A stretch of DNA of 64,000 nucleotides from Pseudomonas parafulva NBRC 16636 = DSM 17004 (GTDB lineage Bacteria > Pseudomonadota > Gammaproteobacteria > Pseudomonadales > Pseudomonadaceae), in contig NZ_BBIU01000041.1 in the NCBI RefSeq assembly GCF_000730645.1, positions 1-64,000 of the forward strand. Reading direction: 5' to 3'. Under the pieces are notes generated by a model. The model was not told where the DNA came from and searched no databases. It saw only the letters and a program-made list of their open reading frames with translations. The position numbers and the translations under genes are program-made. Shown piece after piece: positions 8,171 to 15,970 of this stretch; within the stretch, counting starts at the first letter, position 1, and each line of letters starts with the position of its first letter.

Positions 8171-9128
8171 TGCGCAGCCCCAGGCTTTCAGGGTGCGGCT
8201 GCAGGTACGCCTGCTGCTGCAGATACGGGTCGGGGTGGTTGCGCAAGTGGTGCTTGAGCAGGGTCAGCGGCACGACCAGGGGTACGACCCCTTGCTGGTA
8301 TTGGCCGATCAGTTCCTGTAGCTCGCTTTTGTCCGAAGGCGTAAGGGCATCCTTGAAGTAACCGCTCAGGTGCTGCAGCACGTTACTGTGAGTGCCGCGG
8401 CTGGCGCAGCGACGCAATGCCTGCATCAGCTCGGAGAAATACTGCGGGCCCACCACCAGCGGATCATCGTCCTTGCTCAGGGTACCCAGCATGCGCCCCA
8501 GGGTTCGGTAGGCCTGGGGGTTATTGGCCATCAACAGGTACTTGTAGCGCGAATGGAAATTGACCAGCGCCCCGCGGTTCAGGCCTTCGGCCAGTACTCG
8601 CTGCCAGTCGGCGTAGGCATACACACGGCTGATGAAGTTTTCACGCAACACGGGGTCATGCAGGCGGCCTTCTTCTTCCACGGGCAGGTCAGGCCGGCGT
8701 TCGCAAAATGCCTGAGCGTAGGCACCGCGCCCGCTGTGGAAGGCGGGGTGGCCGTTGTCCTGGTACACCTTTACCCGCTCCAGGCCACACGAGGGGGACT
8801 TCTGCATGAAGATATAGCCGCAGATGTCGTCAAGCTCGTTGGCCATTTGCTCACCATAGGTGCGCAGGGGGCCGGTGAGGTCCATGCCGGGGTTGCGCGT
8901 GCCCACCACTTCAGGGTGATCCGGGTTACCGACCAGGCGGATCGGGTCCCTGGGCACACCCAGGCCGATGGCAACCTCGGGGCATACTGGGGTCCATTCG
9001 AAATGCTCTTCCAACTGAGTACGGCACAGGTCGGAGGCCTTGTGGCCACCGTTATAGCGAACGCTGTGCCCGGTCAGGCAGGCGCTGATGGCGATGCGTG
9101 GCTTGTGGTGGGTTGCAGGGTCGTGCAT
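8160..9128 (-). CDS. DUF523 (TudS-like) - DUF1722 fusion protein
   Basis: This 322-residue protein joins an N-terminal DUF523 domain (about 10-155) to a C-terminal DUF1722 domain (about 195-312). DUF523 proteins include the thiouracil desulfidase TudS, which holds a [4Fe-4S] cluster on three cysteines. The equivalents here look like Cys17 (SACLTG), Cys49 (VCPE) and Cys114 (SPSCG). In E. coli the DUF1722 gene ybgA is likewise the neighbour of the photolyase gene phr. It is the first gene of the light-repair operon, with a GGAGG ribosome-binding site 7 bases before the ATG and a light operator just upstream. A link to repair or removal of photodamaged thiolated bases is inference. Confidence 0.88.
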   Translation of the reverse strand: MHDPATHHKPRIAISACLTGHSVRYNGGHKASDLCRTQLEEHFEWTPVCPEVAIGLGVPRDPIRLVGNPDHPEVVGTRNPGMDLTGPLRTYGEQMANELDDICGYIFMQKSPSCGLERVKVYQDNGHPAFHSGRGAYAQAFCERRPDLPVEEEGRLHDPVLRENFISRVYAYADWQRVLAEGLNRGALVNFHSRYKYLLMANNPQAYRTLGRMLGTLSKDDDPLVVGPQYFSELMQALRRCASRGTHSNVLQHLSGYFKDALTPSDKSELQELIGQYQQGVVPLVVPLTLLKHHLRNHPDPYLQQQAYLQPHPESLGLRNAV

Positions 9129-9143
9129 GGCTGCCTCCGTTAA

Positions 9144-9183
9144 ACCTGTACGTGAATTTAACCTTGTACAAGTTTATTCCAGC
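9144..9183 (-). promoter_or_regulatory. LitR/PplR-type direct-repeat operator upstream of the photolyase operon
   Basis: On the reverse strand the site reads TGTACA, 12 bases, CGTACA, flanked by GGAATAAACT and GGTTTA. It differs at one base from the T(G/A)TACA-N12-TGTA(C/T)A direct repeat I recall as the PplR1 binding consensus in P. putida. The flanks are shared with a second site at about 10255-10295. It ends about 16 bases before the start codon of the DUF523-DUF1722 gene, so a bound regulator could block transcription initiation or elongation. Confidence 0.75.
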
Positions 9184-9226
9184 ACATCGCTGGCTTCATT
9201 GAAACCAGTATTTTGTATATACGCCT

Positions 9227-10213
9227 TCACTCCAGGTGCTCGAGCAGGCGTCTTGCAGCCTCCTGGCCACTGAGCCAGGCGCCCTCCACGCGCCCCGACA
9301 GGCACCAGTCACCGCAGGCGTACAAGCCTTGGTCGGCGTCGGCCAGGGCACCCCATTCATGGTTGCCACCTGGGCGTGCATACAACCAGCGGTGTGCAAG
9401 GGCGAACGTCGGTGCAGGCACCACGCAGCCTACCAGCTCGGCGAATTCGCCCCACAGCTGCTCTACCACCTCGTCCTTGGCCAGGTCGATATGTTGCCGG
9501 CTCCACGTGGAGGTGGCATGCAGCACCCAGGTGTCCAGCTGCTCGTCACGGCCGGGTTTGCTGCGGTTGCGGGCCAGCCAGTCGAGCGGGTTGTCCTGCA
9601 CGAAGCACCCTTGCATAGGCGTCTCCAGGGTTGCCTGGAAACCGAGTGCAACGGCCCAGGTGGGCTCCATCTGCACGCCTGCCGCGACGGCGGCGAGCTT
9701 GGGCGTGGCCGCCAGCAAAGGCGTAGCCTGGGGGGCCGGTACCGCGATGATTACCCGGCTGTAGGGCCCATGGCTGCACCCCTCGGTGTCCTGCAGGTGC
9801 CAATACTGCTTGCCGCGAAACACTTCGGCGATGCGGCAACTGAAATTCACCGTCATGTCTGTCAACAGGCCGCGAGTGATCGCACTCATGCGCGGCACGC
9901 CCACCCAGCGGGTCTGCTCATCCGGGGAGGGCGTCAGTTGGCCATCGCGGTAGTTGTACAGTTGGGGTTTCCACTGGGCGGCCCAGCCGGCCGCCACCCA
10001 CTGCTGCACCTGGTCGACGAAGCGACGGTCGCGGGCGGTGAAGTACTGCGCGCCCAGATCAAGGGCGCCAGCCTCGCTGCGTTTGCTGGCCATGCGCCCG
10101 CCACTGCCGTGCCCCTTGTCGAACAGGTGCACGGTCTGCCCGGCCTTCTGTAGCGCCTGAGCGGCGGACAGGCCAGCGATTCCGGCCCCGATGATGGCAA
10201 TAGGTACAGTCAT
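9227..10213 (-). CDS. Renalase-like FAD-dependent oxidoreductase
   Basis: The 328-residue protein has an N-terminal dinucleotide-binding motif IIGAGIAGLSAA, then FDKGHGSGGRMASKR and DLGAQYFTARD, and a C-terminal FAD segment GLYACGDWCLSGRVEGAWLSG. This combination matches the bacterial renalase-like amine-oxidase-fold family, members of which oxidise aberrant dihydro-NAD(P) isomers. It is monocistronic on the minus strand, 98 bases before the photolyase operon, with its own copy of the light operator upstream. Co-regulation with photorepair suggests a role in repairing photodamaged or mis-reduced nicotinamide cofactors; that is inference. Confidence 0.85.
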   Translation of the reverse strand: MTVPIAIIGAGIAGLSAAQALQKAGQTVHLFDKGHGSGGRMASKRSEAGALDLGAQYFTARDRRFVDQVQQWVAAGWAAQWKPQLYNYRDGQLTPSPDEQTRWVGVPRMSAITRGLLTDMTVNFSCRIAEVFRGKQYWHLQDTEGCSHGPYSRVIIAVPAPQATPLLAATPKLAAVAAGVQMEPTWAVALGFQATLETPMQGCFVQDNPLDWLARNRSKPGRDEQLDTWVLHATSTWSRQHIDLAKDEVVEQLWGEFAELVGCVVPAPTFALAHRWLYARPGGNHEWGALADADQGLYACGDWCLSGRVEGAWLSGQEAARRLLEHLE

Positions 10214-10254
10214 GATGGCCTCTCAAACCTTGCTATGAGCAGACTACGCTGTCA

Positions 10255-10295
10255 GGCAAACCTGTACAATCCAGAAAATCTGTATAAGGTTATTC
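10255..10295 (-). promoter_or_regulatory. Second LitR/PplR-type direct-repeat operator
   Basis: On the reverse strand the site reads TATACA, 12 bases, TGTACA, an exact match to T(G/A)TACA-N12-TGTA(C/T)A. The flanks GGAATAACCT and GGTTTG closely match those of the site near 9144-9183. It lies about 45-80 bases upstream of the renalase-like gene and about 105 bases upstream of the divergent epimerase gene, so it could serve either. The orientation matches the renalase direction. Confidence 0.8.
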
Positions 10296-10399
10296 CGCTT
10301 CCACGGAAAGGTTGGCCTATGTTTATCGGAGAGCGTCGGGTCCAAAAAGTGCCTTGATGTTAAAAATAGACCACCGCCATATTCTGCGAGGACACAGCC

Positions 10400-11305
10400 A
10401 TGCACATATTGCTGACGGGCGGCACCGGATTGATTGGGCGGCATCTGTGCCGTCACTGGCTTGCACAGGGCCATCGGCTGACGGTATGGAGCCGCCGCCC
10501 GGACCAGGTGCCTGCGCTGTGCGGCAAGGGGGTACGGGGTATCGCTCGGCTGGAGCAGTTACCCGCCGATGAACCGCTGGACGCCGTGGTCAACCTTGCC
10601 GGTGCGCCCATCGCTGATCGGCCCTGGACAGCGTCCCGGCGCAGCGTGCTGTGGGCCAGCCGTATCACCCTGACCGAACAGTTGCTGGCGTGGCTGGGTA
10701 GCCGCGAACAACGGCCGCAGGTATTGATTTCCGGTTCCGCGGTGGGTTGGTATGGCGATGGCGGCGAACGTGAGCTCACCGAGGAATCCCCGCCAGTACG
10801 GGAAGACTTTGCCAGCCAGCTGTGCATTGCCTGGGAAGAAACCGCCCAACGTTCCCAGGCCCAGGGTATTCGTGTGGTACTGGTGCGCACCGGGCTGGTG
10901 CTGGCCAGCGATGGCGGGTTCCTGTCACGTCTGCGCTTGCCGTTCAAGCTGGGCCTGGGTGGCCCGTTGGGTAACGGCAGGCAGTGGATGCCGTGGATCC
11001 ATATAGACGACCAGGTCGCCCTGATTGATTTTCTGTTGCAGCATGGCGAAGCCAGCGGTCCTTATAATGCCTGCGCCCCTGAGCCGGTGCGCAACCGTGA
11101 CTTTGCCCGGGCGCTGGGCAAGGCGTTGCACCGCCCCGCGGTGCTGCCGGTACCTGCACTGTTGCTCAAGGCTGGGCTAGGTGAAATGTCCAGCCTGCTG
11201 CTGGGCGGCCAGCGGGCACGCCCGGCGCGCTTGCTGGCTGCAGGCTTCAGCTTTCGCTTCAACGATCTGCAATCGGCGCTGGGCAACCTGTCCAGCCGCC
11301 TCTGA
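10400..11305 (+). CDS. YfcH-type NAD-dependent epimerase/dehydratase (TIGR01777 family, DUF1731)
   Basis: The 301-residue protein starts with the extended-SDR motif LLTGGTGLIGRHLCRHW and has the family segments VVNLAGAPIADRPW and ISGSAVGWYGDGGE. The C-terminal half ends in a DUF1731 domain (roughly residues 250-297). The family is sometimes labelled a cell-division inhibitor relative, but its substrate is unknown. The catalytic tyrosine is probably within AVGWYGD rather than a YxxxK motif. It is divergent from the renalase-like gene, sharing a 186-base region with a light operator, and lies 13 bases upstream of hemH, so the two may form one transcript. Confidence 0.88.
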   Translation: MHILLTGGTGLIGRHLCRHWLAQGHRLTVWSRRPDQVPALCGKGVRGIARLEQLPADEPLDAVVNLAGAPIADRPWTASRRSVLWASRITLTEQLLAWLGSREQRPQVLISGSAVGWYGDGGERELTEESPPVREDFASQLCIAWEETAQRSQAQGIRVVLVRTGLVLASDGGFLSRLRLPFKLGLGGPLGNGRQWMPWIHIDDQVALIDFLLQHGEASGPYNACAPEPVRNRDFARALGKALHRPAVLPVPALLLKAGLGEMSSLLLGGQRARPARLLAAGFSFRFNDLQSALGNLSSRL

Positions 11306-11318
11306 CTAAGGATGTTGC

Positions 11319-12335
11319 ATGACTGATCACGCCCTGTTGCTGGTCAACCTGGGTTCACCGGCCTCCACCTCGGTAGCCGACGTGCGCCGCTACCTGAACC
11401 AGTTTCTGATGGACCCGTATGTGGTCGACCTGCCCTGGCCTATCCGCCGCCTGCTGGTATCGCTGATCCTGATCAAGCGGCCCGAGCAGTCTGCCCATGC
11501 CTACGCCTCTATCTGGTGGGATGAAGGCTCGCCACTGGTGGAGCTGACCCGCCGCTTGCAGGCGGCGATGGTCGAGCACTGGCCCCACGGCCCGGTAGAG
11601 ATTGCCATGCGCTATGGCCAGCCGGCCCTGCCAGACGTGCTGGAGCGGCTGGCCGCGCAAGGCGTGCGCAAGGTGACCCTGGCGCCGCTGTATCCACAGT
11701 TCGCCGACAGCACCGTCACTACGGTAGTTGAGCTTGCCAAGGACACCATCACCGAGCGCCACCTGCCCCTGCAGATGCGCGTGCTGCAGCCGTTCTATGA
11801 TCAGCCGGACTACATCGATGCGCTGGTGGCCAGCGCACGGCCGTATCTGCAGCAGGATTACGACCACGTGCTGCTCAGCTTCCATGGCCTGCCAGAGCGG
11901 CACCTGAAAAAACTCTACCCCAAGGGCACCCGGCATGACTTGCGGGCAGCCGACTGTTGCGAGGGGGCCAGTGCTGAGGTGCAGGCGGTGTGCTACCGCG
12001 GCCAGTGCCTGGCTACTGCCAAAGCCTTTGCGCGCAAGATGGGCATACCCGATGGCAAGTGGTCGGTGTCGTTCCAGTCGCGGTTGGGCCGGGACAAATG
12101 GATTGAGCCGTACACGGAAACGCGCCTGGACGAACTGGCCAAGGCCGGTGTGAAGAAGCTGCTGGTGATGTGCCCGGCCTTCGTCGCCGACTGCATCGAG
12201 ACGCTGGAGGAAATCGGCATGCGTGGCAGCGAGCAGTTCATCGAGGCAGGCGGGCGTGAACTGGTGCTGGTGCCCTGCATGAACGACCACCCGGAGTGGG
12301 CGAGGGTGCTGGCAGACCTGTGTGACAAGGCCTGA
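11319..12335 (+). CDS. hemH: Ferrochelatase
   Basis: HemH inserts Fe(II) into protoporphyrin IX, the last step of protohaem synthesis, at the inner face of the cytoplasmic membrane. The 338-residue protein has the family start ALLLVNLGSPAS and the active-site histidine region LSFHGLPERHLKKLYPKG. The segment CPAFVADCIETLEEIGMRG, with its conserved glutamates, follows. Cysteines at ADCCEGASAEVQAVC could hold a [2Fe-2S] cluster as in some bacterial ferrochelatases, but that is speculative. It follows the epimerase gene by 13 bases. HemA, the first enzyme of the same pathway, is encoded about 10 kb upstream. Confidence 0.96.
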   Translation: MTDHALLLVNLGSPASTSVADVRRYLNQFLMDPYVVDLPWPIRRLLVSLILIKRPEQSAHAYASIWWDEGSPLVELTRRLQAAMVEHWPHGPVEIAMRYGQPALPDVLERLAAQGVRKVTLAPLYPQFADSTVTTVVELAKDTITERHLPLQMRVLQPFYDQPDYIDALVASARPYLQQDYDHVLLSFHGLPERHLKKLYPKGTRHDLRAADCCEGASAEVQAVCYRGQCLATAKAFARKMGIPDGKWSVSFQSRLGRDKWIEPYTETRLDELAKAGVKKLLVMCPAFVADCIETLEEIGMRGSEQFIEAGGRELVLVPCMNDHPEWARVLADLCDKA

Positions 12336-12349
12336 CAATCGGGGTATGG

Positions 12350-12385
12350 CAGGCCCTGTTGCCGCTGAGCGCGCCGCAGGGCCTG
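12350..12385. terminator. Stem-loop between convergent hemH and uraA
   Basis: CAGGCCCTG (12350-12358) pairs with CAGGGCCTG (12377-12385) across an 18-base loop that can itself fold. It lies between the convergent stops of hemH and uraA. There is no long T-tract, so termination is plausible but not certain. Confidence 0.5.
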
Positions 12386-12401
12386 TGGGTTTATTGTTGC
12401 C

Positions 12402-13676
12402 TCAAGGCAACTGGTCATCCAGTTTCTTGTGCTTCCAGGCGTCGTTGCCCGGCAGGATCAGGTTCAGTGCAATAGCCACGATGGCGCACAGGGCGATGCC
12501 CTTCAGGCCCCAGTCATCCGGCCCGTCACCCGTGCCCACCAGCACGCCGCCGATACCGAACACCAGCGTCACCGAAACGATCACCAGGTTGCGCGCCTCG
12601 GCCAAGTCGACCTTGTGGCGGATCATGGTGTTCAGGCCCACGGCGGCAATGGAGCCGAACAGCAGGCACAGAATGCCCCCCATCACAGGGATCGGGATGC
12701 TTTGCAGCAGGGCGCCGAACTTGCCGATGAAGGCCAGGGTGATAGCGAACAGCGCAGCCCAGGTCATGATCTTCGGGTTGTAGTTTTTGGTCAGCATCAC
12801 CGCGCCAGTCACCTCGGCGTAGGTGGTGTTGGGCGGCCCGCCAAACAGGCCGGCTGCTGTGGTGGCCAGGCCGTCACCGAGCAGCGTGCGGTGCAGCCCG
12901 GGCGTTTTCAGGTAGTCACGGCCGGTCACGCTGCCCACCGCGATAACGCCACCAATGTGTTCGATTGCCGGCGCCAGGGCGACCGGGACGATGAACAGGA
13001 TGGCCTGCCAGTTGAACGCCGGAGCGGTGAAGTTGGGCAGCTCCAGCCAGGGTGCAGCGGCGATCTTGGCGGTATCGACCACGCCAAAGGCAAACGACAG
13101 GGCAAACCCCACCAGCACACCCGCAATGATCGGCACCAGGCGGAAGATGCCTTTGCCGAATACCGCCACGATCAGGGTGGTGAGCAACGCTGGCATGGAG
13201 ATAAGCATGGCGGTTTTATAGGGCAGCAGCACGCTGCCATCGCCAGCCTTGCCCATTGCCATGTTGGCCGCGATCGGTGCCATGGCCAGGCCAATGGAGA
13301 TGATCACCGGGCCGATCACCACGGGCGGTAGCGTGCGGTCAATGAAGCCGGTGCCTTTGATTTTTACCATCAGCCCCATGAAGGTGTACACGAAACCCGC
13401 GGCCATCACGCCGCCCATGGTTTCGGCCAGGCCAAACTGGCCTTTGGCGAGGATGATGGGGGTGATGAAGGCAAAGCTGGAGGCCAGGAACACAGGTACC
13501 TGGCGGCCGGTGACCAGCTGGAACAGCAGCGTGCCGATGCCAGCGGTGAACAGTGCGACGTTCGGGTCCAGGCCGGTGATCAAGGGCATCAGCACCAGCG
13601 CGCCGAATGCCACGAAGAGCATCTGCGCGCCCGAAACGACCTGGCGCCAGAGCGGGTCGTTGAAGCCGTCCTGCAT
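12402..13676 (-). CDS. uraA: Uracil:cation symporter (NCS2 family)
   Basis: The 424-residue integral membrane protein has about 12-14 hydrophobic segments and the NCS2 features: GLDPNVALFTAGIGTLLFQ near the N-terminus, the substrate-site helix AIEHIGGVIAVG, and the GGPPNTTYAEVTGAV segment. The Glu-His-Ile-Gly (EHIG) and Asn-Thr-Thr-Tyr (NTTY) groups match E. coli UraA, which imports uracil with protons. The gene starts 2 bases after upp ends, so transporter and phosphoribosyltransferase form a two-gene uracil-salvage operon. Confidence 0.93.
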   Translation of the reverse strand: MQDGFNDPLWRQVVSGAQMLFVAFGALVLMPLITGLDPNVALFTAGIGTLLFQLVTGRQVPVFLASSFAFITPIILAKGQFGLAETMGGVMAAGFVYTFMGLMVKIKGTGFIDRTLPPVVIGPVIISIGLAMAPIAANMAMGKAGDGSVLLPYKTAMLISMPALLTTLIVAVFGKGIFRLVPIIAGVLVGFALSFAFGVVDTAKIAAAPWLELPNFTAPAFNWQAILFIVPVALAPAIEHIGGVIAVGSVTGRDYLKTPGLHRTLLGDGLATTAAGLFGGPPNTTYAEVTGAVMLTKNYNPKIMTWAALFAITLAFIGKFGALLQSIPIPVMGGILCLLFGSIAAVGLNTMIRHKVDLAEARNLVIVSVTLVFGIGGVLVGTGDGPDDWGLKGIALCAIVAIALNLILPGNDAWKHKKLDDQLP

Positions 13677-13678
13677 GG

Positions 13679-14317
13679 TCAGGCGTCCTTCTGCTTGGTG
13701 CCGAAGATCTTGTCACCGGCATCACCCAGGCCCGGCACGATGTAGCCGTGCTCGTTCAGGCGCTCGTCGATGGAGGCGGTGAAGATCTGTACGTCCGGGT
13801 GGGCTTTCTCGACCACCTGGATGCCCTCGGGGGCGGCGACCAGGACCATGGCACGGATTTCCCGGCAGCCGGCCTTTTTCAGCAGGTCGATGGTCGCGAC
13901 CATGGAGCCGCCGGTTGCCAGCATCGGGTCGATGATCAGTGCCAGGCGCTGGTTGATATCGGGCGCGAGTTTTTCCAGGTAAGTGTGTGCTTCGAGGGTT
14001 TCTTCGTTGCGGGCCACGCCGACGGCGCTGACCTTGGCACCCGGTACCAGGCTGAGCACGCCGTCGAGCATGCCGATACCTGCACGCAGAATCGGCACGA
14101 CGGTAATTTTCTTGCCGGCGATTTTCTCTACCGCAACTTTGCCACACCAGCCGTCGATCTCGTAGGTTTCGAGGGGCAGGTCCTGGGTGGCTTCATAGGT
14201 CAGAAGCGCGCCGACTTCCTGGGCGAGTTCGCGAAAGTTCTTGGTGCTGATATCGGCACGGCGCATGAGGCCGAGCTTGTGGCGGATCAGCGGGTGGCGG
14301 ATCTCACGGGTGGGCAT
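13679..14317 (-). CDS. upp: Uracil phosphoribosyltransferase
   Basis: Upp converts uracil and PRPP to UMP. The 212-residue protein begins with the family pattern around IRHPLIRHKLGLMR and contains the PRPP-binding loop LALIIDPMLATGGSMVATI near residue 130. The uracil-binding C-terminal GYIVPGLGDAGDKIFGTK follows. It is the first gene of the upp-uraA operon. The 160-base region to the divergent hpt gene contains a perfect 12-base palindrome (TAGATTAATCTA, 14351-14362). Confidence 0.97.
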   Translation of the reverse strand: MPTREIRHPLIRHKLGLMRRADISTKNFRELAQEVGALLTYEATQDLPLETYEIDGWCGKVAVEKIAGKKITVVPILRAGIGMLDGVLSLVPGAKVSAVGVARNEETLEAHTYLEKLAPDINQRLALIIDPMLATGGSMVATIDLLKKAGCREIRAMVLVAAPEGIQVVEKAHPDVQIFTASIDERLNEHGYIVPGLGDAGDKIFGTKQKDA

Positions 14318-14350
14318 AGGGGGCTCCGAAAGGCGGGCAAAAAAACCGCG

Positions 14351-14362
14351 CTAGATTAATCT
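14351..14362. repeat. Perfect 12-base palindrome between upp and hpt
   Basis: TAGATTAATCTA is self-complementary and AT-rich in a GC-rich genome. It lies 33 bases upstream of upp and 115 bases upstream of hpt. It could be an operator or part of a promoter for upp; no regulator can be named from the sequence. Confidence 0.5.
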
Positions 14363-14477
14363 ATTCAGCCTGTGCTGTCGTCTGATCATTCTGCACGTTA
14401 GTCCATAAACGCTTGATCTGTGGCGAGCGGATGCGTACCTTTGCCCGCTTTTCCAAAATGCCCCCCTGGAGAGCGCA

Positions 14478-15035
14478 ATGTCCGCCGATCTCGAGCATAT
14501 TCGCCAAGTGATGCGTGAAGCCGACTGCCTGTATACCGAAGCCGAAGTCGAGGCGGCGATCGCCAAGGTCGGCGAGCAGATCTGCAAGGACCTGCACGAC
14601 AAGAACCCGGTGGTGTTCTGCGTGATGAACGGTGGCCTGATCTTCTCCGGCAAGCTGCTGACGCACCTGCAGTTCCCGCTCGAAGCCTCGTACCTGCATG
14701 CCACCCGTTACCGCAACCAGACCAGCGGCGGCGAGCTGTTCTGGAAGGCCAAGCCAGAGGTATCGTTCATCGATCGCGACGTGCTCATCGTCGATGACAT
14801 CCTCGACGAAGGCCACACCCTCAGCGCCATCATCGAGTTCTGCAAGCACGCCGGTGCGCGCACGGTGCACACCGCGGTACTGATCGACAAGGAACACGAC
14901 CGCAAGGCCAGCCCCGACCTCAAAGCCAACTATGTCGGGCTGCCTTGCATCGACCGATACATCTTCGGTTATGGCATGGACTACAAAGGTTACTGGCGCA
15001 ACGCCAACGGCATTTTTGCCGTCAAAGGCATGTAA
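14478..15035 (+). CDS. hpt: Hypoxanthine-guanine phosphoribosyltransferase
   Basis: This 185-residue purine-salvage enzyme should convert hypoxanthine and/or guanine with PRPP to IMP/GMP. The PRPP-binding motif VLIVDDILDEGHTLSAI lies near residue 99. Conserved VFCVMNGGLIFSGKLL and the C-terminal PCIDRYIFGYGMDYKGYWRN, which packs against the purine, are present. GGAGAG lies 7 bases before the ATG. It is divergent from upp, so purine and pyrimidine salvage sit side by side. Exact base preference cannot be read from sequence. Confidence 0.92.
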   Translation: MSADLEHIRQVMREADCLYTEAEVEAAIAKVGEQICKDLHDKNPVVFCVMNGGLIFSGKLLTHLQFPLEASYLHATRYRNQTSGGELFWKAKPEVSFIDRDVLIVDDILDEGHTLSAIIEFCKHAGARTVHTAVLIDKEHDRKASPDLKANYVGLPCIDRYIFGYGMDYKGYWRNANGIFAVKGM

Positions 15036-15101
15036 CACGGCGCCAGTCTTACAGCCCCGGTACAGCGTGCTAGAGTGCTCCTTCATGCCAAGGAGCCTTA
15101 C

Positions 15102-15572
15102 ATGCGTGCGATTCTCCCGTTCCTGCTGGCGGTCAGCCTGCCCCTGGCCGCCGCACCGATGCACAGCCAGTTCCTTCCGCCTGACGACCAGGCCTTGCGC
15201 CAGCAGGCGCCCACCGGCCAGCAACTGCTTCAGGTCACCGACTACGCCGTGGTGGTGGGTGCCCAGCGCCAGTCCGACCAACAGCCCATCCCCATCACCT
15301 CCACCTTGCAGGTGCGCCTGAAAGGCAAGCCATTGAGCAAGGGTGCCACCATCAGCCAGGTGCTGTTGACCTTCGATGGAGAGGCCGCCAAAAGCCTGAA
15401 AAAGCCGGTATACGACGAGAAAACCAAGACCCTTGGCCTGAACTACCCCGTCAGCGACTACCGGGTGATCATGGACCTGCTGCGCAACGAGACGGTGTAT
15501 GTGCAGTTTCTGACCTACGGCAACGGCCATATCTGGGCTGACCTGCACACAGGTACCGTACGTACGCGTTGA
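15102..15572 (+). CDS. Conserved exported protein of unknown function
   Basis: The 156-residue product has a clear signal peptide, MRAILPFLLAVSLPLAAA, with probable cleavage after AAA near residue 18. The mature part is soluble and rich in beta-type sequence, with no cysteines or known motifs. The ATG at 15102 was chosen because AAGGAG lies 6 bases upstream and the signal peptide begins there; the frame is open to 15075. It is 66 bases after hpt and may have its own promoter. I do not recognise a function. Confidence 0.75.
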   Translation: MRAILPFLLAVSLPLAAAPMHSQFLPPDDQALRQQAPTGQQLLQVTDYAVVVGAQRQSDQQPIPITSTLQVRLKGKPLSKGATISQVLLTFDGEAAKSLKKPVYDEKTKTLGLNYPVSDYRVIMDLLRNETVYVQFLTYGNGHIWADLHTGTVRTR

Positions 15573-15640
15573 GGCGCGCTGGCTGCGGGGGGTACACTGC
15601 CGGCCTTCGAAATCCCGTGATGGTCCAGTTGGAGTCGGCA

Positions 15641-15931
15641 ATGCGTAAAGACAAGAAACAGGTAATCGGTGACGAAATCAGCGACGACTACATCAAGTCG
15701 TTTCTTCAGTTTGAGCCGGCAGATGGTGTGACTTCGCCGTCGCTGCACAAGCTGGTCAAAGCCTACCGTGGCCTGCGCGTCGATGATTTCCAGCGTTTCG
15801 TGGGCTTCTTCGTGGCAGCCGGCCTGGACCTGGACGGCAAGGACGAGCACGGCAAGACCTTCGTCGAGCAGATCGCCGACCAGCGTAACGCGCCCGAATA
15901 CATCGAGATTATCGACAACGCACGTGCGTAA
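15641..15931 (+). CDS. PA4642-family small protein
   Basis: The 96-residue acidic protein begins MRKDKKQVIGDEISDDYIK and contains no cysteine, transmembrane segment or catalytic motif. It resembles the short conserved Pseudomonas family named for PA4642, which is found next to mqo in this genus. The frame is open from 15569, but the ATG at 15641 gives the family N-terminus. It converges with mqo across a strong stem-loop. Function unknown. Confidence 0.75.
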   Translation: MRKDKKQVIGDEISDDYIKSFLQFEPADGVTSPSLHKLVKAYRGLRVDDFQRFVGFFVAAGLDLDGKDEHGKTFVEQIADQRNAPEYIEIIDNARA

Positions 15932-15941
15932 GCGGAAGGGT

Positions 15942-15962
15942 TGGGGCTGCAACGCAGCCCCA
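15942..15962. terminator. Bidirectional stem-loop between the PA4642-like gene and mqo
   Basis: TGGGGCTGC (15942-15950) and GCAGCCCCA (15954-15962) form a perfect 9-base stem with an AAC loop, between two convergent stop codons. Neither side has a long U-run, so it may act mainly as an mRNA 3' stabiliser or weak terminator. Confidence 0.6.
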
Positions 15963-15970
15963 GTCAGTAA

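Noticed and set aside
9200..9225. TTGTATATA sequence as a third light operator
   Set aside because: Only one half-site-like element is present, without a partner 12 bases away.
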